Source of the DNA: Limanda limanda
Taxonomy: Eukaryota; Chordata; Actinopteri; Pleuronectiformes; Pleuronectidae
DNA length: 64,000 nt
Assembly: GCF_963576545.1 (NCBI RefSeq)
Contig: NC_083654.1
Location: forward strand, 20,681,122-20,745,121
Direction: 5' to 3'
Below are positions 1 to 11,629 of this stretch, in pieces. The stretch's first letter is position 1. Every line of letters begins with the position of its first letter. The notes under the pieces were generated by a model that did no database searches, was not told the origin of the DNA, and saw nothing but the letters and a program-made list of their open reading frames with translations. The translations under genes were made by a program, and so were the position numbers.

Positions 1-470
1 TTTATAGTTTTTGGAAAGTTGAGAAAAGTTAAATCAATGCGTTGTCACGGTGATAAAGTCGTTCTTATTTTAGCAGCATTAGATTATTGCAGCCGATAAT
101 TACGAGTCTTTCCGACACACACACACACAGACACACACACAGACACACACACACACACACTCACAGAGATTGAAGCATCAGAAAACTGAACACAGACACG
201 TTCCAAAATAAAAACCTGATCATTATAAAACAAGTGATAACTCCTGATGGAAACTGGCTCATAAAGCTGCGGTGAATCGTCCCGGTGAGAAGTGTGGACG
301 TGGTCGTGTGAGGAGAACGGCGTCGGCACAGTAAAGGAGGAGGAGTGTTATGACTGTGGACTAATGACTAAGTGCTGTGATCTTAAAATAGATGTAATAA
401 CGTGTAATAATGAGAGTTAGAGTGTTAGCGGCGCCCTGGCTGTTCCAAGTACGTTTAAATATCAGCTAAC
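1..470. other. Non-coding; short (CA)n tract
   Basis: There is an interrupted (CA)n tract at about 115-160. The remainder is AT-moderate sequence without a recognised gene. Confidence 0.5.
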
Positions 471-579
471 ATGCTAACTGATATTGATATTAGCAGTGAT
501 TGATTAGTGAGTCGTTTCTCTTCGATGAGTCTGAAATCTGAGTTTGTCTGCTTGGAATCCCACAATGCAACGCGTCTAT

Positions 580-730
580 TATGGGCTGTAAATAAAGAGG
601 GAAAAGCCAACGTGTCTCTATCGTCCCCCTGGTGGCCGGCTGCAGTATAGCTCATGTATCCCGCCTCCTCCATGTTAGCAGATGGGTCCTGGACTAAACT
701 AAGTGTCTGTCATTTGAGGTAGATCTTGTC
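580..730 (-). repeat. Dispersed fish repeat with CCTCCATGTTAGCAGA motif
   Basis: This holds the motif CCTGGTGGCCGGCTGCAGTA followed by CCTCCTCCATGTTAGCAG. Related copies lie at 15340-15420, at 17905-17975 (inverted) and around 59051-59160. It is a short dispersed element, SINE- or MITE-like, of unknown class. Confidence 0.5.
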
Positions 731-779
731 CCACTGATGTTTGTTCAAGTGTCTGATTGATCGGGTTTAATTTGTTATT

Positions 780-1364
780 TGACGAATAAAATAGGGTGCA
801 ACTATATGTGATATGTGTTAATATAAACCATATTGATATTATATATAATTTTATACAATAATATTGTCTTTTGCACACTCTGTCTATATATTCTTACACT
901 CATAATATATTATATTATCTATTGTATAGTCAAATACTTATATTTATACCTCTACTATATATCATATCATATTATATCATACTCTTTGTATATTCTTGTA
1001 TATACACATATTTATACATGTGTACATGTTGTTATTATTATATTTACTATTATTATTATATATACTGTTGCTGCTATTATATTGGTATAATTACTATCAT
1101 ATATAAATATATATTATGTTATATTATATAATATATATACTGTACTATTTTTATATACTGTCTAACAATAACATTACCATCATATCATCAGTACTATTAC
1201 CATCATCTTGCCACTGCACCTTATCTACCTATTTATCTTGTGTTTCTGTTTTTATTCTTTCTACCTCAATATTTTTTATTTTATTCTATTCTATTGTATT
1301 TTATTGTATTCAAATATACCTGCTGCTATGACGACTTAATTTCCCTTAGGGGATGAATAAAGTA
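780..1364 (+). mobile_element. AT-rich tract ending in a LINE-like 3' tail
   Basis: The stretch is dominated by TA and TAT runs. It ends with TTAATTTCCCTTAGGGGATG and AATAAAGT just before the long ATCT tract. A tail of this kind, leading into a tetranucleotide repeat, is typical of fish non-LTR retrotransposons, probably L2-like. No coding part is visible. Confidence 0.4.
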
Positions 1365-1583
<219 letters not shown>

Positions 1584-4500
1584 ATTGCCGGCCGAGACTG
1601 ACTCACGATTGGTCGAGCATGTTTCACCAAGACCTCAACACTGTGGCTCCGCCCCTTCATCTCTACTGTGCAGACTCTGGCTTCTAATTACGTCAAAAGT
1701 GCAGCAAACAAGAAACAAAGACGTCCATCTTTATATAAAGTCTACGATATTAGCAGCCTCAGTCTAGTTTTAAAGGTGAACCCTGTGAAGGAATCTTAAA
1801 TAACAGGCCAAAGGACCGAGGCTTATCTCCGGCAGGAAGTTGGCAACCACTAGATTTCTGTGAAAGGAATAAAGCAGCAGCAGCATTGTGCCTGTGTTAC
1901 AGAAGAGATGTTCTGGCCCTTTATAGATGAGTAACCAAGAAAAAACAGTTTTCATCCTTTTTACCAAAGTCTTGTTTGTTAAACCCTGATCTTGTTTTGT
2001 TTTTCTTATTCCGAGCACGTAAACTCACAGAGCTGTAATGAAACGCTCGGAGGCCTTGGGAGAAGCAATTACCAGCTCAGGGAGAATAAAGGGAAAACAC
2101 AGGTAGGTCAAATTTGCATCTTAGCGTTGAGCGAGACAAACAAGCTGCTGGATTCATCCCGGTTGACCTTGTGTTTTCAGCAGCTGTGAGTTAAAGAGAC
2201 GGGATGTCAAACCGCTGAGACGTCTCTCCGTCTCGTATCAGCATCGCTCTGACGCCGGCTCGTCAAAGCTTCTCTCCGTTTTGTATTTGATTTGTTTCAG
2301 AGGCAGATTGAAGGTGAACTCATGAGCTGTCACAGATCTGTGTGCGACTTGTTTCCCTGACACTTTTGATATGAGGAGTTTAGTTTGTGGCTACGTGAGA
2401 AGAGCCAATGTTTGTGGGTGTAAACGTTTGAAAGTTTAAATGTAAAACTCCTAATATTGTTAAACTCTCCACTTTGAGACAGAAAAACAAGGGTTCACGA
2501 GTCATGTTTATCTACAACACAACCTGGATTGCTGACATTTAATAAACAGGCAGCGACTGGAACAGCGTGGAACCAAAAACACGATCAAACCAAACCCCCC
2601 CGGTGTCCTCCCTCCTGCAGGACGAATAAAAACTGTTTTCAAAGCCCAGTGACAGGATAATTAAACACTGAGCTCTGCTGTGATGGAGACAAATTAAACT
2701 TAATTAATATGCATTTCATCTCTAGATTTACGTTGCTGGGATGTGACAAAATAAAAAATAAACCACGGGCCCTGCATGACTGATGGAGAGCGTGCTTCCA
2801 TCTCCACTTGATAAATCCTGTCATGCACGTCAATCTGTCTCAGCTGAGAACTTCCACCTACACGCATCACTTATGATTTTCTTTGCAAATCACTTTTTCT
2901 CATAAAGACATTGACATCGTGCATTAAACACAGAGACGCAGGTCGTGATCTTCCTGCTGCTGCAGAGACGTTAAACACTTTCCTGGCAAATTGTCAGTGT
3001 GTTGGTTTGACTGTAATATCCATGATATCAGAACATATGTATTTATTATTGTTTCATGATATATTCTGTGTTGACAGGGTGAAAATATTCATTACACGTC
3101 TAATATCTTTATATTCCAGACTTTTTCTCCTGTGTTTTTCTTTTGGTCACATAACTAAGTGGTGGTTGAACAAGAAGACTGTTACAAATCCACGTTTCAG
3201 TCCTATGTATAAACTATAATATTAATTCTATAATAAGAGTGCAATAAAATGTTCAGCTAACGATGTGTTTTGAGACAAACAGTATAATCTTATCTTACTT
3301 GAGGTTTGGGGTCGGTTGCATCATCTGACGTCTTCCATTCAAATACATATTCTGAGCTGCGTAATCATCTTTAAAAAATGCAGGTAATTAATGTTCGTTC
3401 AATATATAAAAGTTTGATCGGTCTCGTCCAAACAGCAAAACTAAAAGTGCTGCACTGTCTGTTACTTTACTCACAGTGGAACATGTGAGCCATTAAGAAA
3501 CTTAACGTATCGATCGTTAATGGAAGATTACAGGAGCACGAGGACTCGGCTGCAAAAAGGAAATTAAGTGAACAGAAACTTAAAAGCTACGACAGACGAA
3601 TGATTAATGAAAAGTGGTGCAGCTGCCGTTTGAAATCTCATCTTTGATAAAGACGTCTGGATTCTTAACAAGTTAATGAAGATGATCTGAGGGGAACTCG
3701 CAGGGTGAAGCCACTTGGATCCTGTGAGGACAGAAAAACTCTTTCTAAAGTTTCACTCTTTGGGATGATGGCGGACGGTTGTAGCCCGAGCACGAGAGTC
3801 TGTTCACGACCACATGCTCTGCAGCAGAGGACGTCAAACACAACAACAGCAGGATTAAAACCGAAGTCGAAGCCGTGTTGAAATAATTTCCAGACAACTG
3901 CAAACAACACGGAGGATTTTCAGCTTGTCCTCCGGTGTTTGTCGAATGTGAAGACGTTTGGGAAAAGGCCCAACAGCTTTCAAATGTCAGAGCCACAGAT
4001 GGATCCAACTCACAGCAACAACAACATGAACCGAAACGTTCAAACGCCGAGAGAAGAAAGGAAGGAAACCCGTAGCACTGAAATGAAATTGAGTGAGAAT
4101 GGAAGATCATAGGAAGTATTTGGCTGCTGTAACCGCGAGGAATGGGAGAGATTAGAGGATTAAACCTTCCTGGATGTTACTGATGGATCGAAGATGTGTG
4201 TACGAGCCTTTCAGAGAAGAAGAAAGATTCTCAGTGCTCGCTGATTTGTGACTTTGTGCAGTCAAAGGGTCGTGAGACAGACTCAGTGCAAAGCTCAGAG
4301 GAGAGAGGAAGGATGGAGGAAGGACGGAGGAAGGAGAGATGAAGGATGAAGGAATGTTCAAGGAGAGATGAAGGAGATATGAAATGTATTAAAAACATTG
4401 AATCTGTTAAATAAATACTTGATCCATTCATTTTCATAACGACCTTTCTGGATTGTGACCTCCGCAAACAGAGTAGTCAAAATAAATTGTCTGGGCCAAA

Positions 4501-6767
4501 TTCAGATGTCAAACTTCTAAAATTAAGGAAGAGAATTTAATATTTCACAAAACAGAAAAACATCAGCGTCACGGCTACGTTTTTAAATGAAATGCATTTC
4601 AGTTTCTTTTATTTCTTAATCGCCTTCAAACGCCAATTATTCTCTTTCATTGCTTGACAAACTCCCGCTGCGCCAAACACCAACTGAACTTTAATTTAAA
4701 TTCTAATACAATCCCAGCCTTTCCAATAAACACCAAACACTCGGGCTGAATTTTGATTCGCTGCCTCCAGACCTCTGGATCACATCTTTCATTCATATCG
4801 GTGTCTCTCCGCTTATTGACGGCAGATTTCACACCCGGAGCCGATCAGAGCTTTTAGATGAGATCAGGAAGAAGAGAGACGTCTGTGAACTGGTGACAAG
4901 TGAGGAAGAGATCGTACAGAAACAACATGTCTGCTTCTTCCTGACAGATATTGAGTTTACTGCTCTTAGCAACTGCTGCAGCGTCTGTATCCAATGGAAA
5001 TGTTACGGACACGTCAATCACCCGGAGCGAGAAACAAGACAACAGACACGAGATCCTGTCAGAAGACGTGGAATGAGGGGATTTCTCCACCTTTAAATCT
5101 ACTGGATGTTTGAATAGAACCTCTAAATCCAGCAGGTTTGTTTCCTTGCCCTTATATAGACAGATATCCCTCCGTCTCTCAAGCTTCCCCACGTGCATCG
5201 AATCCCCCGGCGTCTCATTTCAAAACTCAATTTTCCGTTGTTTATCGTCTTATCAGTGCCGCTCACACCACCGCGGTGAGAACCAACGCCTTTTATAAAT
5301 CCACCCCACTTTAATAACGCTCCAATACGAAAATAATGCGACTGAGGCAAAGCAGAAAGATATGAAATGGATAAATAAAGAAAAACCGTGGGAGAAGAAT
5401 AGAAAGAAAACAATGAGATCTCATGAAGAAATGAGTGAAAGAAACAGGATGGATTCATTAAGGTTTCTAGAAGCTGGAGGGAAATAAATGAAACTGTCAG
5501 TTTCCCCGTTACACGAAATCGACTAATTTGTTTTTCTTCTTTTACGAGAAGGTTCTGGATCCAGGAATTCATTCAAATGTTCCGGGGAATATATATATAT
5601 ATGATATAAATGAGTCTGGAGCAGTTTAAAATCATGTGAGTTTACATGTGGTTTCATGAGGGAACAGTAGAGACTCACAAGTTCATAAGTCATTTTAAAG
5701 TTTGTCAGATGTACAGTCACCAATCTAATAATAAAAAAAACATTTGTAAGCAGGTATATATTCGATTCTGATTCCAGCGAGATCTTTCAACTGCTAAAAG
5801 AAACGTTGCTTTTTGCATTTGACAGCTGGAACAATCGTAATTAACCTGTAACCGACTCCTCTGCTGTAAACTCAGATTCAACCTGTCTGCACGTGGTCGG
5901 GGGGGAAGCTGCGGAACGAGAATGAAAATAACCGACGAGCGGAAAATCAGCGTCAACCAGAAAAAATTGGAAATACGAGGCGACCATTTCTGCATTGGAC
6001 CGATTAGAGCGTCTCAATAAACATGTTTATCTCCACAACGCAGGAGAAGGTGAGGATATTCTAATGAGAATAATAAATAAATAGTTTCCCACTGATTCAC
6101 GTCCACTGGTCATTTATTTGCCCGTCGCCCCGGTGATCTGGGTTTCCTCTGCTGATGCCATCGTGCTAAAGATAGCCGCCCCCCCGACTGCGACACCCTG
6201 GAGTCACTTCTTCCTTGAAGAGGAATCAAACAGGATGTTTAAACCCCTGCAGACAGAGACCAGAGCCTCCTCTCATCTGCAGAACAGATGTAGAGAGGGA
6301 ACGAGGGATGAAGACTGAGGAGAAGAAAGAGCGGGAGATGGCTCCGGAATCTCCGTCTTGTTAACGTGAGGGGGGGGGGGAGCTGCCGCGCTGGGTGGTA
6401 TAAAGATAACGAGTTCTGGTTTGTGTGTTTGAAACGGAGGGAGAGAGGGGAATGAAAGCAGGAATAATGAGGGGGGAGACAGAGAGAGGTGGCTTGAGAG
6501 AGAGAGAGAGAGAGAGAGGGAGCGCAGGAGAAACTTGTTTAATGCAGATTTTAATGCTCCAGCTTTGAGGCGTGAACCGTGATGAAGAGCGTCTCACAGA
6601 TCAGCCTCCTTTAACCTGAAGTGCCCTCCAACAGGAAGCTGAGGCTGAAGCAGGTCGGAGGAAACAGGAAGAGGAACCACACACGAGACTGTCGGGTGAG
6701 AGAACTGGGAGTTTGAGAAAGAAGACGTCAGATGCCAATGTAAAGACTCTATGTTTAGCATTAGCAT
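1584..6767. other. Unrecognised non-coding sequence
   Basis: No exon with convincing splice sites or protein similarity was seen on either strand. There is a short (GA)n tract near 6490-6520 and a G-run at 6369-6380. Purine-rich GGAAGGA stretches lie near 4300-4370. Confidence 0.5.
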
Positions 6768-7445
6768 TAGTGGTGGGGGAAAAAATCGATTCTGTTCAGT
6801 ATCACGATATTTTGCGCCCGCGTTTATATCGATACTGTAGCACAAAGAATTGCAATATTTAAAAAAAAAAAAAAAAAGGAGAGTTTCAGAGTTTAAAAGA
6901 TACCGAGTGTGTTTGGAAAAGGATGTTCTCCACTGCAGGAGATATAGTAAGGGCCCAGAGGAACTTTAACATCTGAGCATGTTGACCAACTCCTTTTTCT
7001 GAACAAAAATGCCAATATTCCATAATGAATTTAACATTTTGGGTCATGACCTTGCAGGTCTCAATTTGATTGAAGCTCTAGGTTCCTCTTATTTATATGA
7101 TTGAGCTCAGTGTTCATGTGAGAGGTCTCCTATTCAGAAAATAATTACAAAGGTCCTGTGTCCTGAATGTCCAAGGACAAAGTTTTTGCACTTCAGTTAA
7201 TGTGTAGAAGACAATGTTGTTCACAGAATTAAATGTGACATTTGAAGTGAGTTGAACAGTCTTATATTCCTCATTTTTTGTAATGCCTTTGAATAATATG
7301 GGGGACATGAATCGCAATAAATCGCAGAATCGAATCGCAATACTTGCAGAATCGCAATATATCACAGAATCGCAATACTATTGAATCGTGGCCCAAATAT
7401 TGCAATACTAGTGAATCGTCACATTTTTGCCAATTCCCACCCCTA
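6768..7445 (+). mobile_element. hAT element relic (678 bp) with 8-bp target duplication
   Basis: The ends are TAGTGGTGGGGG and CCCACCCCTA, flanked by ATTAGCAT at 6760-6767 and 7446-7453. Inside, 6919-7025 encodes the end of a hAT transposase: MFSTAGDIVRAQRN, then after a frameshift EHVDQLLFLNKNANIP and stop. This matches the C-terminal dimerisation region of hAT transposases. The rest is degraded AT-rich sequence with many GAATCGCAAT repeats near the right end. It is a deletion derivative and cannot move by itself. Confidence 0.88.
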
Positions 7446-7853
7446 ATTAGCATCCTATGATTTGCTAACAGTTGCTAATAACTACTTCAACATAACAGCC
7501 CAAGCTGGACTGTTTGTTTGGTTTGAAATAAGAGCAGAAATTCGCGGCAGGAATCGAGGGATTTGGCAGATTTGAATTTGTTGAGATGACCCCTGAGACA
7601 AAGGTGACCTGAGAGCCTCTCGGTGCTGTAACACTGGAGTCAGAGCCTTGTGGCTGTGAGGGTCGATCCTATGAACCCACGCTGGTCCTGGACTGGGAAT
7701 CGAACTCCAACCTTCTGTACCAGAGGCCCCACGGGGATCGTGGCCGCACAAGAACTGGCACTGAGCACAAAATCGATAGAGGCTGGAGGTCTGTGTACAG
7801 ATATACTGTATATACACATCTGTCAGTGTGTGTATAGGATATAGAGATGGATG

Positions 7854-7856
<3 letters not shown>

Positions 7857-7950
<94 letters not shown>

Positions 7951-8166
7951 TTATTTGACCTTATTTGACCCCATGGTTGTTTTAAACATATTTACTTTTA
8001 CTCCAACTTGAGCATTTCTACGGGTGAAGCTTCTTTCTTTGACTAAATATTGTGCAGAGATAGAAACAGGTGAAGAAGCTGAACCGAGCACCGGGTCAGT
8101 TTCATTGCAACAGTTCAGAGATTCTATACAACAGAAATATAAACAAAAATAAAGAAGGAGAGAGAG

Positions 8167-8224
<58 letters not shown>

Positions 8225-8416
8225 TTATTTGACCTTATTTGACCCCATAACCATATTTACTTTTACTCCAACTTGAGCATTTCTACGGGTGAATGTTGTT
8301 TCTTTGACTAAATATTGTGCAGAGATAGAAACAGGTGAAGAAGCTGAACAGAGCACCGGGTCAGTTTCATTGCAACAGTTCAGAGATATAAACAAAAATA
8401 AAGAAGGAGAGAAAGT
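7857..8416 (+). repeat. Tandem duplication, each copy led by a (GA)n tract
   Basis: Two copies follow one another: 7857-8168 and 8169-8416. Each has a (GA)n tract, then AGGTTTATTTGACC and about 200 bp of the same single-copy sequence. The second copy lacks small internal pieces (near GGTTGTTTTAAA and TTCTATACAACAGA). The offset at the AGGTTTATTT motif is 273 bp. Confidence 0.9.
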
Positions 8417-8631
8417 TGTTTTTCTCAGCAGCAGATAAAGGAATATGTTAGTGAGCAGGCCGGGGGAACAAGGAGCTGTCGGAGATAAGGTGTGAGTCGC
8501 TGGGGACGGGGGTGACTCAGCAGAAAAGTCAGCGAACTGGTGGGACACTTGAATCCAAGTGACCCAGTGCGAAGGTGAGAGGTTTACACAAGAGGCCGAG
8601 ATGTGAAGAGGCTCCTCTCTACTCGGCCTCA

Positions 8632-8692
8632 CACAACAAACACAACAAACACAACAAACACAACAAACACAACAAACACAACAAACACACGG
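8632..8692 (+). repeat. Nine-bp minisatellite (ACACAACAA)n
   Basis: There are about six head-to-tail copies of a 9-bp CA-rich unit. On the minus strand this reads as repeated Cys-Val, which explains a spurious open frame. Confidence 0.85.
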
Positions 8693-9040
8693 AGTCTGCA
8701 GCAGCTTCACTGAAGTTCATCTTCTGCTGACGACACGGATTCAAAACCTCGACCATCGGCTTCATGACCAGTCGACCTTCAGAGTCTAAACTGGAACAAC
8801 TCTTCTATTATCACAAAGAAAAGTGTTTTTCTCTTACTGCCTTATTGTCAATATTAGTTTACGGAGATGTCATTTACGTGCACCCCTAAACAAACTGAAT
8901 GCATCATATCATCAAAACAAAGGAAAGTGAGTTTTAAGCTGCTCGTGATGCGACAGTTCACAACAAAGTAAATAAACATGGACGACATGTCGGCCCCGGA
9001 AAAGTGTTTCGCCAAAGCGATATTCAGATGTGTTTTATTA

Positions 9041-9268
9041 GGGCACGAGCACTGACATCAAAGGTCAGGTGAGACCCTATTGAAATTGTAAGGATTATTA
9101 TTTTTATTATTATTCAGGCAAATGAATTGGCTTTTTGAGGGCTTTACCATGCTCAAATTCTTACCAAAATTTGCAGAAAGTTAGAAAGAGGTGAAAATTT
9201 ACATATTCTGAAGGAATTTTCAATGGGCGTCGCAAAATGGCTCAACGGTGCCCCCCCGAGACCCCTGG
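9041..9268 (+). repeat. Fragment of the AGGGCCCGAGCA repeat family
   Basis: It starts with AGGGCACGAGCACTGAC, passes through an ATT-rich tract and GAATTGGCTTTTTGAGGG, and ends at CTCAACGGTGCCC. It matches the left third of the units inside 20337-23522. The family is widespread in teleosts; its class is unknown to me. Confidence 0.8.
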
Positions 9269-9982
9269 TTTGAAATGAATTCACTCGATGATGGTGGATC
9301 ACACAACTTTTACCAGGTTGTGTTTCCTGGTTTCTGCATCTGGACGTTAGGTTGCACATTTTCATGTCACTACAATCTTTCTATGTAATAAAACCAACGT
9401 CCTGTGACATAAACAAGTTATCATTCTTTCAATATGCAGATACTGAGCTGCACGTTCAAAAACAAATGAAATACATAACTAGGAACAGACAGGAATAACT
9501 GAGTGGCTCATAATTTATGAATGAATAAAGTGATGAACGGAGAGGCGGAGCAATCGAACCAGGAACATCGAGGTCTGACTCCAGGAAACAAGGTGGTGTT
9601 GAATCCTCGGCACCAAAGCTGTTGCACATGAAATGAATAACCGGTGATAAACAGAATATTCCTTCTGTACAAATCACGTCTCGTTACTAATTGTTAATTG
9701 AGCAGCTCTGGATTTGTCTGTGAAGACTTTGTGATCTGCAGCCTCAGGAGAGACGCCATCATGTTTCCATTCAAAGAGTCGAGCTGATGATGATTCCAGG
9801 GAAAAGGTTTTACTGAGGGAACAGTTCCTCTGAGAATCTGCACAGACGAGTTTCTGCACATTTATTGTACTTTGTGAACAAAGCGTCTGGGATTCTAATG
9901 GTAATGACTCAATCACCTCAGCTTCAGCTGCAATTACACCATGTGTCACGCTGCTGGAATTCATAAAGCTCCCAGCGGCTTA
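9269..9982. other. Unrecognised non-coding sequence
   Basis: I see no gene or repeat in this stretch. Confidence 0.4.
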
Positions 9983-10632
9983 GAGTGGTGGGAAGTAACA
10001 GAGTACTTTGTTTCTGTAGTTTTTTATGTATCTGTACTTCACTTAAGTAGATTTATTCATGGTAATTTTCATTTTTACTCTGCTACATATATCAGCAAAT
10101 ATCTGTACTTTCCACTATTACTTTTTTATACAGCATTTTGGCTTTTTAAAACCTTTTTTTAGTTTTTTATGTTTTCTATAAAATAACAAATAATGGGGGA
10201 ATTGATCCATTGATCCAATCATGGCTGCAGGCTTGAAGTTAATCATTTCGCTTCATCTTGCAAAAGTAGTAACTGAATCTTTTCATAAATAACAAACTTA
10301 CACTCACATGAAAGTGTGTTAAATTTAATTAAATATACCAACAAAGACTGTGTATGTGCTTTTTGGCTTTTTAAAAATCTTTTTCTCGTTTTTTTATGTT
10401 TTCTATGAAATTACCAATAACGGGGGAATCGATCCATTGATCCAATCAGAGCTGCCAGGTGATATTAGATCCCGCCTCCTGCAGGAGCAGAAATGCCGCC
10501 ACCGAGACTCATAAAGATGGAGTACCCTTTTGTATTGGAGAATAGTACTTTAAGTATATATGTAGGCAAGTGCATACTTTTACTCTAGTAGAAAGTTAAT
10601 GTGGTGCTTTTACTGGAGTATATTTATGTCTA
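9983..10632. mobile_element. Probable MITE relic with GTGGTGGGAAGTAAC end
   Basis: The left end GAGTGGTGGGAAGTAAC and ACTTTTACT-rich pieces on both sides resemble a common fish non-autonomous DNA element. No clear matching right end or target duplication was found. The centre contains two copies of a block with GGCTTTTTAAAA, TTTTATGTTTTCTAT and GATCCATTGATCCAATCA (about 10136-10225 and 10360-10450). Confidence 0.45.
10221..10359 (+). repeat. 139-bp repeat, copy 1 of 2
   Basis: It runs from ATGGCTGCAGGCT through TTTCGCTTCATCTTGCAAAA to GACTGTGTATGTG. It is nearly the same as 11492-11629, in the same orientation. Confidence 0.85.
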
Positions 10633-11491
10633 TTTATTTGCATGTATGTGTATCGATGGTCATTGAGTCTAATCACTGTGTCTCAGGGACAAAGTAACTC
10701 AAAGTCACTGCAGCTCCGTCCGCTGCTTCAGGCTCAGACAGAAGATTGAGTCCCAGTAATGAGTTCAAGTAAAAAGACTTCAGTGAATATAAACGACTGT
10801 TTTGCTTTCTCATATTGCAACTTCAGAATAATGATCCAACCGTCGTCAAACCTTCAATCTCACACCTGCAGAAGATAGATAGATGTTTTGTTATTGCATC
10901 TACGAAGCTGCACTGGTATCAATTTATTGCTCCACACAGCGGACGCTCGAGTTGTTAAATTACAAAAGTACAAATGATAAATATACTCACATCAGAAGCT
11001 TTTTTTATCACCACAATCAAGAAGAGCACACACACAGTTCGACTCGCTTCAGACCACGAAGACACAACTCTCTGATTGTCTTGATTTAGTTCGGAGAGAA
11101 AAAGGAGAAGAAACGAGAAAAGTAGGACACAAAAGCACAGAAACCGCCAGGAGAAGCTGGAGGAAATGTAAAATGTGAGCAATTATGTTTAATGTAGATC
11201 ATCTCTTTCCCTCTTTATTCCTTCATTTCCCTTTGTTGGGTTTTTTCTCTCCGTCTTCAAGGAGCTGAATGAAACAGCTGGCAGTGAAATGAGGAGAGAG
11301 ATTTGAGCCAATGGATTAGGAGAGAGAGGCAGAGTGTGTCACCACGAGGCGGCGGCTGCAGACTGAGGGCGACTTTATTAATTGAAAACTTTTTCAATTA
11401 TCTTTTTGTGTTCGCTTTGGTCTGAGTGGAGAGAGGAGAGGAGAGATAGAGGAAGAAAGAGAAAGAGAGAGAGGGACAGAGAGAGAGAGAG
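10633..11491. other. Unrecognised non-coding sequence
   Basis: The right part (11430-11490) is GA-rich. No gene was recognised. Confidence 0.4.
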
Positions 11492-11629
11492 ATGGCTGCA
11501 GGCTGGATTTTAATCATTTCGCTTCATCTTGCAAAAGAAATAACTGAATTCTTTCATAAATAACAAACTAACACTCGCATGAAAGTGTGTTAAATCTAAT
11601 TAAATATAACAACAACGACTGTGTATGTG
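11492..11629 (+). repeat. 139-bp repeat, copy 2 of 2
   Basis: This is the second copy of the block at 10221-10359. It starts directly after a (GA)n tract. Confidence 0.85.

Noticed and set aside
7660..7770. Possible tRNA or tRNA-derived SINE on the minus strand (GTTCGATTCC box)
   Set aside because: A B-box-like match exists, but no A box at the right distance and no cloverleaf could be built.
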